64,000 bases of DNA. Origin: Actinacidiphila paucisporea (GTDB taxonomy: Bacteria > Actinomycetota > Actinomycetes > Streptomycetales > Streptomycetaceae). Both the position numbers and the translations under genes were made by a program. The stretch is from the NCBI RefSeq assembly GCF_900142575.1, contig NZ_FRBI01000002.1:1-64000 (forward strand). The letters run 5' to 3'. The notes beneath the pieces were generated by a model. That model did not search any database. It worked only from the letters and a program-made list of their open reading frames with translations, and was not told where the DNA came from. Positions 38,161-45,670 of the stretch are shown piece after piece; position 1 is the first letter of the stretch, and each line of letters opens with the position of its first letter.

Positions 38161-40404
38161 TCACGGCAGGGGACGCGCGGCCGGCCGATCGGCAGGGGTG
38201 GCCTGCGGCGCAGCCGCTGGGTGGCGGTCGGGGAGGGGGGTGACGGCCGGCAGGCCGCCCTCCTCGCGGAGGAACACGCGGCGGACCACCCGCTCCGCCG
38301 CGTGACCGTCGTCGTAGGGGCAGAAGCGCGCGCGGAAAGCGGCGCGGAGCTGGTCGGAGCGGGGGCCGGCCCACGACCCGGTGGCCAGGATGTCGGTGAG
38401 TTCGGACTGGGTCCGGGCGACGAGCCCGGGAGGGTGCGCGGTGACGTCGAAGTACGCGCCGCGGGTGGCGCGGTAGGTGTCCCAGTCGGAGACGTGGAGC
38501 ACGATCGGCCGGTCCAGGCCGGCGTAGTCGAACATCAGTGACGAGTAGTCGGTGATCAGGCCGTCGGAGGCCAGGCACAGCTCCTCCGCGGAAGGGTGCG
38601 CGGAGACGTCGATGACGCGCGGGTGGCCGGCGCCGCCCGGGGTGCCCGGCGGGTAGAAGTAGTGCGTCCGCAGCAGCAGGACCGTTCCGGGGCCCAGCTC
38701 GTCCGCGAGGCGGGGCAGGTCGAGGGCCGGCAGGTAGCCGGACTGGTAGTCGCGGTGGGTGGGGGCGTACAGCAGGGCCGTCGCGGTGCGCGGGATGCCC
38801 AGGCTGTCGCGCAGCGCGAGGACCTCCTCAGGGGTGGCGCGGTGGAAGACGTCGGTGCGGGGCTGGCCGTATTCGAGGCAGGTGAAGGCGGCGGGGTAGG
38901 CGCGCTCCCAGACCAGGCTGGAGTGGCGGCTGGCCGACACGCTGTAGTCCCAGCGGTCGACGTGCCGCAGCAGGCGTTCGAAGTCCATGCCGTGCGCGGC
39001 GGCTGGGTGCTGGATCAGGTCCACGCCCATGTGCTTGAGCGGGGTGCCGTGGTGGGTCTGGACGTTGATCTGGCCGGGCCGCTTGGCGTAGCGGTGGTGG
39101 AGGTTGACGTTGCTGACCAGGTACGAGGCGCGGGCCATGGCCTTCCAGTAGGCGGCGGAGCCGGGTTGGAGCCGGGCCACCCCGGGCGGCAGGGTGTGCG
39201 CGTACCGCTCGGTGGTGACCCAGGCGGTCCGCATGTGCGGGGCGAGTTCGCGCAGCGCGCCCTCGACGGCGGCCGGGTTGCAGACGTAACCGCGGTCCCA
39301 GAAGGCGGAGAAGACCGCGAGGTCGGGGTCGAGCGGCCGGCGCCGCTGCACCAGGTAGTACGCGTACAGCGCCGCCTCGCGCAGCCGCCCGCCGGTCGCC
39401 TTGACCCGCCGCGCCGCTCGCAGCCGCAGCCGGTGGAGGCCGCCGAGTGCCTGGAAGGTGCGCCGGGCGCCGAGCGCGACCAGCAGGTAGCGCACCCCGC
39501 TGCGCCGGTTCAGCGCCAGGCCGAAGCCCTCGGGCCGCAGCCTGCGGTATTGCGCGCGGCAGCGCCGGAAGTATTCGGGGCGTGAGGACCTGGGCAGCCG
39601 GTCGGGCAGGGTGAAGACGGTCGTGAGGTGGTCGAGCATCCGGCGGAAGAGCACCGTGCGCCAGCGCTCCAGGTCGGGCCGGCTGTCGAGGAAGGCGAAG
39701 AGCAGGTCGTACTGCTTGAAGATCTCGAAGTGCCGCCGGCTGGTGGTGTGCAGGATGCCGCGCTTGCGGCGCTGCCGGTAGTGCACGCACACCTGGTCGA
39801 GCAGCGCGATGGTGTCCGCGGCCATCAGCAGCGGGTACGTCCACGGGGTGTCCTCGTAGTAGCCGGCCGGGAAGGTCACCCCGACCTTGGCGAGGAAGTC
39901 GCGCCGGTAGGCCTTGTTCCAGGCGACCATGATCAGCCTCAGCAGGCCCGGGTGTTCGTCGAGGGAGAAGACCTGCGGGTCGCGCTGGTCGAGCAGCGCG
40001 CTGAACTTGTTGCGTTCCGCCTCGCCGTTCCAGTACGTGCGGTCGTAGTCGAAGATCAGCAGGTCGGGGCGGCCGGTGGCGTCGATCCTGGCGGCGATGG
40101 AGTGCAGCGCGCCGGGGGCGTAGGTGTCGTCGCTGTCCAGGAAGAGCACGTAGTCGCCGGTGGCCCGGGCGAGTCCGGCGTTGCGGGCCCGGCCCAGGCC
40201 GACGTTCTCGGCCAGGTGCAGGACGCTGACCCGGCGGTCGCGGGCCGCGTAGGCGTCGGCGATCTCGCCGCTGCCGTCCGGTGAGCAGTCGTCCACCACG
40301 ATCAGCTCGAAGTCGCCGAAGGACTGGCCCAGTACGGAGTCCAGGCAGGCGTGCAGATAGGCCTGCACATGATAGACGGGCACGATGACGCTGAAGCGGG
40401 GCAC
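38161..40404 (-). CDS. Bifunctional GT2 + CDP-glycerol glycerophosphotransferase (TagF-like), paralogue
   Basis: This 747-aa fusion has the same layout as the convergent gene 35793-38033. The GT2 part shows MPRFSVIVPVYHVQAYLHA, VDDCSPDGSG and FLDSDDTYAPG. The TagF-like part shows THHGTPLKHMGVDLIQHP (histidines near residue 451), YAPTHRDYQSGY, LLRTHYFYPPG and ITDYSSLMFDYAGLDRP. The start is the GTG at 40404. The two ~750-aa proteins are clearly paralogues, so a duplication with inversion, or two related transferases of one polymer, is likely. Substrate specificity may differ in the GT2 half, which is the less similar part by eye. Confidence 0.9.
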   Translation of the reverse strand: MPRFSVIVPVYHVQAYLHACLDSVLGQSFGDFELIVVDDCSPDGSGEIADAYAARDRRVSVLHLAENVGLGRARNAGLARATGDYVLFLDSDDTYAPGALHSIAARIDATGRPDLLIFDYDRTYWNGEAERNKFSALLDQRDPQVFSLDEHPGLLRLIMVAWNKAYRRDFLAKVGVTFPAGYYEDTPWTYPLLMAADTIALLDQVCVHYRQRRKRGILHTTSRRHFEIFKQYDLLFAFLDSRPDLERWRTVLFRRMLDHLTTVFTLPDRLPRSSRPEYFRRCRAQYRRLRPEGFGLALNRRSGVRYLLVALGARRTFQALGGLHRLRLRAARRVKATGGRLREAALYAYYLVQRRRPLDPDLAVFSAFWDRGYVCNPAAVEGALRELAPHMRTAWVTTERYAHTLPPGVARLQPGSAAYWKAMARASYLVSNVNLHHRYAKRPGQINVQTHHGTPLKHMGVDLIQHPAAAHGMDFERLLRHVDRWDYSVSASRHSSLVWERAYPAAFTCLEYGQPRTDVFHRATPEEVLALRDSLGIPRTATALLYAPTHRDYQSGYLPALDLPRLADELGPGTVLLLRTHYFYPPGTPGGAGHPRVIDVSAHPSAEELCLASDGLITDYSSLMFDYAGLDRPIVLHVSDWDTYRATRGAYFDVTAHPPGLVARTQSELTDILATGSWAGPRSDQLRAAFRARFCPYDDGHAAERVVRRVFLREEGGLPAVTPLPDRHPAAAPQATPADRPAARPLP

Positions 40405-40512
40405 AGCAGCACATCCAGGTTCGACGCGGGGACTCGGGACACTACGACCACATCCGCGGGAAATGCGGCGTGTGACGCTGTATATCCTGCGAACGCGCGG
40501 TTGCCCCGCTGG

Positions 40513-41463
40513 TTACGCCTGGTGGCGTAGTGCGGCGCGAAGCCTTACGAAGCCTTTGGACACGAACGGCGGCAGCACGTTGAGCACCAGCCGGCGCAGC
40601 GGTGAGCGCCGCCGGACCGCGGGGGCTTCCGGTGTCGCAGGCGCTTTGACCGGCGGGGCCTCCTCGACCGGCGGCTCCTCGCGGTGGTGCCGGGACGGCG
40701 GCTGGGCGGGCAGCACCGCCCCGGCGCCCTTGACCCGCACCAGCTTGCCGCCGGCCACCGCCTCGACGGCGTGCCACAGGTCGTCGCGCCCGGCCAGGAA
40801 CTCCAGCAGCTGCTCGCGCACCGGCCCCGGGTCGCCCCACGTGCCGTAGAGCTTGGTGCCGGTCACGCACACCGGGTTGAGCCCGCCGGTGGCGACCGCC
40901 TCCCAGACCGCGGCGGCCACCCCGGGGCAGTGCTCGGAGCGGTAGTCGTCCAGCGCCACGATGCCGTGCGGGTGCAGCAGCGTCCTGGTGTCCTCGATGT
41001 CGCCGCGTACGTGCTCGTAGAGGTGCGAGCCGTCGATGTGCGCGAAGCGGCAACTGGCGGCCTGCACCCGGTCCCGGACGAGCGACGACAGGCCCTGGAT
41101 GACCGTCGGCAACTCGTCATGGAAGGACAGGTAATTGGACTCGAACGAGCGACGGGTGAGCGTCGAGTAGGAGTACCGCATCTCCGCGGAGTTCGCGTCG
41201 TCCCGCGCCGGGGAGTCGAACAGGTCGCAGACCGTGAAGGTCTCGCCGGACCGCAGATAGCTGCCCATGAAGATCGCGCTCTTGCCCATGTAGGCGCCGA
41301 TCTCCAGCAGGTCGCCCGGCTCGGTCAACTCGCTCTGCCGGGTCAGGAACCAGTCGAAGAGCACCTGGTCGACGGGGAAGAACCAGCCTTTGACCTCGGC
41401 GAGGGAGGCGGGCGCGGGAAGCTCGTCGCCGGCCGGCTCCGAGGCGGTGGGGGTGAGCGTCAT
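40513..41463 (-). CDS. SAM-dependent methyltransferase (TylF/Methyltransf_24-like)
   Basis: This 316-aa protein has a methyltransferase core at about residues 25-240: LLEIGAYMGKSAIFMGSYL (motif I), VCDLFDSP (strand 2 acidic residue), FAHIDGSHLYEHVRGDIEDT and HGIVALDDYRS. The IDGSH and ALDDY segments are those that bind a divalent metal in TylF/MycF and CmcI-like enzymes. A Pro/Ala-rich linker (about 245-295) leads to a basic C-terminal helix (LRRLVLNVLPPFVSKGFVRL) that may be membrane-associated. It probably methylates a sugar of the envelope polymer (inference). A 12-bp palindrome lies just upstream of the ATG at 41463. Confidence 0.85.
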   Translation of the reverse strand: MTLTPTASEPAGDELPAPASLAEVKGWFFPVDQVLFDWFLTRQSELTEPGDLLEIGAYMGKSAIFMGSYLRSGETFTVCDLFDSPARDDANSAEMRYSYSTLTRRSFESNYLSFHDELPTVIQGLSSLVRDRVQAASCRFAHIDGSHLYEHVRGDIEDTRTLLHPHGIVALDDYRSEHCPGVAAAVWEAVATGGLNPVCVTGTKLYGTWGDPGPVREQLLEFLAGRDDLWHAVEAVAGGKLVRVKGAGAVLPAQPPSRHHREEPPVEEAPPVKAPATPEAPAVRRRSPLRRLVLNVLPPFVSKGFVRLRAALRHQA

Positions 41464-41469
41464 GGGGAT

Positions 41470-41481
41470 CCGTTCGAACGG
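41470..41481 (-). promoter_or_regulatory. 12-bp palindrome before the methyltransferase start
   Basis: CCGTTCGAACGG is a perfect 12-bp palindrome ending six bases upstream of the ATG at 41463, at the ribosome binding site position. It may be an operator or a translation-blocking hairpin, or chance. Confidence 0.25.
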
Positions 41482-41594
41482 TGGGAGCCCCCGGTGCGGG
41501 CGGCCCCCGGCGGCGGGGGGCGTCAGTGTAAACGTCCCCCGCTGCCGGAATTGCCCGCCGTGTCACCCTGCCGTCGGCGTCGGCCGGCGCGCGG

Positions 41595-42518
41595 TCACTT
41601 CACCGCGCCCGCCATCACCCCGGACACGAACTGCCGCTGGAAGGCGAAGAAGACCGCCAGCGGGATCACCATCGACACGAACGCGCCGGGCGCCAGGATG
41701 TCGATGTTGTTGCCGAACTGCCGCACCTGCTGCTGCAGCGCCACCGTGATGGGCTGCGAGCCGCTGTTCGCGAAGATCAGCGCGACCAGCATGTCGTTCC
41801 ACACCCACAGGAACTGGAAGATGCCCAGCGACGCGATGGCCGGGCCGCCCAGCGGCATCACCACCCGGAGGAAGAGCCGCAGTTCGCCCGCGCCGTCCAG
41901 CCGCGCGGCCTCCAGCAGCTCCCTGGGGATCTCCGCGAAGAAGTTCCGCAGCAGGAAGATCGCGAACGGCAGCCCGAAGGCGGTGTGGAAGAGCACCACC
42001 CCGGAGATGTCGCCGAAGATCCCGATGTCGCCGAAGAGCTTCGCCACCGGGATCAGCGCCACCTGCACCGGCACCACCAGCATCGCCACCACGGCGATGA
42101 ACCACCAGTCGCGGCCGGGGAAGTCCATCCAGGCGAAGGCGTAGCCGGCCAGCGACCCGATCACCACCACGAGCAGCGTCGTGGGAACGGTGATCAGCGC
42201 CGTGTTCACCAGCGAGTCGGTGATGGCGTGGTTGTCCAGCAGGGTGCGGTAGTTGGTCACCGTCAGCTGCGACGGCGAGGTGAAGACCTTCCACCAGCCG
42301 CTGGTGGATATGTCCCCCGGGGTCCGCAGGCTGGACAGCAGCAGGCCCACCGTCGGCAGCAGCCAGAACAGGCCCACCACCAGCAGCACGACCCGCACCA
42401 CCCCGCCGCCGGCCAGCGCCGCCAGCCGGGTGCCGAGGCTGTCCTTGGGCCGTACGGCCACCGGCCGCTCCGCTGTGTCGAGGGGCATCACCGGCCCCGC
42501 GGTCGCGTCGGCGCTCAT
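41595..42518 (-). CDS. Sugar ABC transporter permease, MalG-like
   Basis: This 307-aa inner-membrane permease has six predicted helices, starting VVLLVVGLFWLLPTVGLLLSSL. The EAA loop that docks the ATPase reads PRELLEAARLDGAGELRLF, followed by VVMPLGGPAIASL. It belongs to the CUT1 (carbohydrate uptake) family. It starts at 42518 within the stop of the MalF-like gene (ATGA overlap), so the two are coupled. No ATPase is encoded nearby. Streptomycetes commonly energise such importers with the shared ATPase MsiK, which would have to be elsewhere. The substrate is unknown. Confidence 0.93.
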   Translation of the reverse strand: MSADATAGPVMPLDTAERPVAVRPKDSLGTRLAALAGGGVVRVVLLVVGLFWLLPTVGLLLSSLRTPGDISTSGWWKVFTSPSQLTVTNYRTLLDNHAITDSLVNTALITVPTTLLVVVIGSLAGYAFAWMDFPGRDWWFIAVVAMLVVPVQVALIPVAKLFGDIGIFGDISGVVLFHTAFGLPFAIFLLRNFFAEIPRELLEAARLDGAGELRLFLRVVMPLGGPAIASLGIFQFLWVWNDMLVALIFANSGSQPITVALQQQVRQFGNNIDILAPGAFVSMVIPLAVFFAFQRQFVSGVMAGAVK

Positions 42519-43909
42519 CGGCGTCCCTCCTTGCGCAGCCGCCGGATGTTGAAGATCATGACCGGCAGCACCAGCAGCAGCAGGATCACACCGATCGCAC
42601 TGCCGACGCCCTGGTCGTCACCGCCGCCGAACGACGACAGATACAGCTGCAGCGCCAGCACGTTGGCATTCTGCTGCGTGTTGCCGGGCGCGATGATGTA
42701 GACGAGGTCGAAGATCTTCAGCACGTTGATCATCAGGGTGACCGTGACCACCACCAGGACCGGTGCCAGCAGCGGCACGGTGATCCGGCGGAAGACCTGC
42801 CACTCGTTGGCCCCGTCCACCCGCGCCTGCTCCATCAGCTCCCGCGGCACCCCGGCCAGGCCCGCCGCGATCAGCACCATCGCGAAACCCGCCCACATCC
42901 AGATGTAGGACGCGATGATCGAGGGCGTGACCAGGCTCGGGCCGAGCCAGTTGATGCCCTCGTACTTCCCGGCGAAGTTCGACCCGGGCAGCCGCAACTG
43001 CGCGCCGACCGCCGCGGCGGGCAGCTTGTACGTGCCGTCCTTGCCGGACTTCGCCGACGCGACGACCTTGCCGTCCTTGACCGCCTGGACCTTCACCCCG
43101 GACAGCGCCTTCTCGCCGGGGTCGATCACGCCCGGCTTCCCGGTGCCGCCCGGCCGGAAGTCCAGCCACACCGTGCCGGTCACCGAACCCGGCTGCGCCG
43201 GTGCGGGCTTCGCGTCCCGCGCGCCCGAGGGCACCTTGTTCTGCGGGATGCCGATCAGCGGCAGGTCGGCGGGAGCCCCGGTGGCCGCCGTCGACTTCGA
43301 CGTGAAGGAACCGCCCGCGGTCGGCCTCAGATCGCTGTTCGGCCGCGGTCTGGCCCCCGGGTAGGCGGCGTTGTCGGTGAAGGTGTCGTGCACCGCCACC
43401 ACCACCGCGTTCGCCACACCCTGCGACGGGTCCTGCTCGTAGACCAGCCGGAAGATGATCCCGGCGGCCAGCATCGAGATCGCCATCGGCATGAAGACGA
43501 TCAGCTTGAACGCCGTGCCCCAGCGCACCCTCTCGGTGAGCACCGCGAACACCAGGCCCAGCGCGGTCGCCACGGCGGGCGCGACCACCACCCAGACCAC
43601 GTTGTTGCGCACGGCGGTGAGGATGCCGTGGTCGCTGAAGACCGTCCCGAAGTTCTTCAGCCCGATGAAGGCGCTGCCGTCCGCGTCGTAGAAGCTCCGC
43701 TTGACGGTGTAGACGATCGGATACGCCACCAGCGCGCCCAGCAGCACCAGCGCGGGCAGCAGGAACACCGCGGCCACCCACGGCCGGGTGCCCATCACAC
43801 TGCGACGGGGACCGGATCCCTTTCCGGGACCCGGCGGGGGCGGAACGGCGGCGGCTGAACCGCCGCCCCCCGCCCCCGCGGTGGCACCAGCCACCTGTGC
43901 CGGGGCCAC
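42515..43909 (-). CDS. Sugar ABC transporter permease, MalF-like, with extracellular Ig/Cna-B-like insertion
   Basis: This 464-aa protein is the CUT1 MalF-type subunit. After a Pro/Gly-rich N-terminus come TM1 (about 43-65), TM2 (103-124) and TM3 (135-155). An external segment of about 160 residues (158-320) follows, then TM4 (328-352) and the EAA loop ELMEQARVDGANEWQVF (357-373). Residues 240-305 of the insertion (GTVWLDFRPGG, ALSGVKVQAVKDGK, SGKDGTYKLPA) look like a Cna-B/SdrD-B beta-sandwich. The insertion sits between TM3 and TM4, the same place as the P2 domain of E. coli MalF. The GTG at 43909 follows the binding-protein stop by 5 nt; ATG 43795 is an alternative start giving 426 aa. Confidence 0.88.
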   Translation of the reverse strand: MAPAQVAGATAGAGGGGSAAAVPPPPGPGKGSGPRRSVMGTRPWVAAVFLLPALVLLGALVAYPIVYTVKRSFYDADGSAFIGLKNFGTVFSDHGILTAVRNNVVWVVVAPAVATALGLVFAVLTERVRWGTAFKLIVFMPMAISMLAAGIIFRLVYEQDPSQGVANAVVVAVHDTFTDNAAYPGARPRPNSDLRPTAGGSFTSKSTAATGAPADLPLIGIPQNKVPSGARDAKPAPAQPGSVTGTVWLDFRPGGTGKPGVIDPGEKALSGVKVQAVKDGKVVASAKSGKDGTYKLPAAAVGAQLRLPGSNFAGKYEGINWLGPSLVTPSIIASYIWMWAGFAMVLIAAGLAGVPRELMEQARVDGANEWQVFRRITVPLLAPVLVVVTVTLMINVLKIFDLVYIIAPGNTQQNANVLALQLYLSSFGGGDDQGVGSAIGVILLLLVLPVMIFNIRRLRKEGRR

Positions 43910-43914
43910 CTGCC

Positions 43915-45342
43915 TCAGCTCCCGTACGCCTTGGTGGCGTCCGCCTCCAGCTTGGCCTGCGCACCCGCCACGTCGGACGGCTTGGCGAGGAAGTCCTGGA
44001 GGTCCTTCCACTCGCCCTCGCCCTTCGTGCCACCGAAGGCCGCCGGCGCCTGGTCCGACATGTCGAACCGGAAGTCGTCACCCGCGGCGATCAGCGACTG
44101 GGCGATGTTGCGCTGCACGTCGTCCGGATACGCCGACAGGTCGAGCGACTTGTTCGGCGACAGGTAACCGCCGCCCTGCGCCCAGACCTTGGCCGCGTCC
44201 GTCGACGCGATGAAGGTCAGCAGCGCCTGCGCGCCCTTGCCGTCCTTCAGCGCCACGCCCACGTCACCGCCGCTGACCACCGGCGCCTTGCCCGTACCCA
44301 CGGCCGGGAAGGGGAACTCCTTGGCGTCCGTGCCGACCTTCGCCTTGGTGTTGGCCGAGATGAACGCCGAGACGAAGTCGCCCTCGTAGACCATCGCGGC
44401 GGCCGGCGGGTTGGCGCTGAAGGTCTGCGTCACCGACTTCGGGAAGTCGGTGCCCAGCGCGCCCTTGGCGCCGCCCGCGATCAGGTCCTTGTTGCCGAAC
44501 AGCTGGCCCAGTGTGGTCAGCGCCGCCTTCACCGACGGGTCGGTCCACTTGATGGTGTGGGCGGCCAACTGGTCGTACTTCTCCGGACCCGCCTGCGAGA
44601 GGTAGATGTTCTCGAACCAGTCGGTCAGCGTCCAGCCGTCCGCGCCGCCGATCGACACGGGGGTGGTGCCCGACTCGAAGACCGTCTCGGCCGTCTTCAG
44701 GAAGTCGGCCCAGGTCTTCGGCTCCGTCGCGCCCGCGTTGCTGAAGGCCGCCGCGTTGTACCAGATCAGCGACTTGTTCGAGACCTTGGCGTAGACGCCG
44801 TACTGCTTGCCCTTCCACGCGCCGAGCTTCTGCCAGCCCGGGGAGAAGTTCTTGCCCAACTGGGCCTGCGCCTCAGGGCCGAGCGGCTTGAGCCAGCCCT
44901 TGTCGGCGAACTGGTGCAGTACGCCGTTCTGCGCGAGGAAGGCCACGTCCGGCGGTGCGCCGCCCTGGATCTTCGTCCCCAGGAAGGTCGACTGGCTGTC
45001 ACCCGTCGGCACGAACGTGGTCTTCGCACCGGTGCGCTTGTCGAACTCGTCGAGCACCTTCTGGAAGTTCTTCTGCTCGGGTCCCGTCCACACCGCGGCC
45101 ACTTCCAGCTTCTGGCCGTGCAGGTCGGGCAGTTGCAGGGCGCCGCCGTTGCCGCTGGGCGCGGCTGCCGACGTCGTCGGCGTGTCGGTCTTCTTGCCCC
45201 CGTTGTCGCTGCCACCGCCGCCGCAGGCCGCGGCGCCCAGCGCCAGGGCCGACGCCGATACGACGGCGAGCGCTATGCGCGTAGTCCGGCGTGACGCGCT
45301 GCCGCTCGGGGCGATGTGCGTCTTACCCTTTAACCTGTGCAT
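43915..45342 (-). CDS. Sugar ABC transporter substrate-binding lipoprotein
   Basis: This 475-aa binding protein has a signal peptide with a basic start (RRTTRIALAVVSASALALG) and a lipobox ending in AAAC, with a GGGG linker after the cysteine. The mature part is a family 1 extracellular solute-binding protein: LEVAAVWTGPEQKNFQKVLDEF, GGAPPDVAFLAQNG, and PAAAMVYEGDFVSAFI. It should capture a sugar or oligosaccharide outside the cell and pass it to the two permeases downstream. ATG 45342 (MHRLKGKTH) has GAGGGG upstream. It is the first gene of the operon; no LacI-type regulator is beside it. Ligand unknown. Confidence 0.93.
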   Translation of the reverse strand: MHRLKGKTHIAPSGSASRRTTRIALAVVSASALALGAAACGGGGSDNGGKKTDTPTTSAAAPSGNGGALQLPDLHGQKLEVAAVWTGPEQKNFQKVLDEFDKRTGAKTTFVPTGDSQSTFLGTKIQGGAPPDVAFLAQNGVLHQFADKGWLKPLGPEAQAQLGKNFSPGWQKLGAWKGKQYGVYAKVSNKSLIWYNAAAFSNAGATEPKTWADFLKTAETVFESGTTPVSIGGADGWTLTDWFENIYLSQAGPEKYDQLAAHTIKWTDPSVKAALTTLGQLFGNKDLIAGGAKGALGTDFPKSVTQTFSANPPAAAMVYEGDFVSAFISANTKAKVGTDAKEFPFPAVGTGKAPVVSGGDVGVALKDGKGAQALLTFIASTDAAKVWAQGGGYLSPNKSLDLSAYPDDVQRNIAQSLIAAGDDFRFDMSDQAPAAFGGTKGEGEWKDLQDFLAKPSDVAGAQAKLEADATKAYGS

Positions 45343-45670
45343 CTGGCATCCCCTCAGTCCCGTGGCGTCCTGTCCTACGCCCGGTGAACTGCCCCCGGCA
45401 AGGGCCGGTACCACCCGCTGCCCGCAATGTGACCACGCCGTGATCTTGGCTCAAACCTTAGGGGTCACCACCCGGCTTGCCCCTACCCCGGGGCGTTTGG
45501 ATCTTCCCACCACTCCCCGCGGGGCCTGTCGCACCGACAGTTGCAGCCCACGACGGCTCGTCACCCAGTGCCCCGCGCCCCTGCCGGGCAACCCGGGGGC
45601 GCGGGAACGGCGCGGGCAACCACGACGCGCCCGCGGGCATGCAACGCACCGCAAGGGGCAGCGGCAGACC
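45343..45670. other. Intergenic region (328 nt): ABC operon promoter and dispersed repeat
   Basis: No gene is seen. The half next to the binding-protein gene must hold its promoter; I find no convincing operator palindrome. The other half (about 45480-45662) is dispersed-repeat-like, with CGCACCGCAAGGGGCA at 45645-45660 matching 62878-62893 exactly. It separates the ABC operon start from the stop of the FHA gene on the same strand. Confidence 0.5.
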
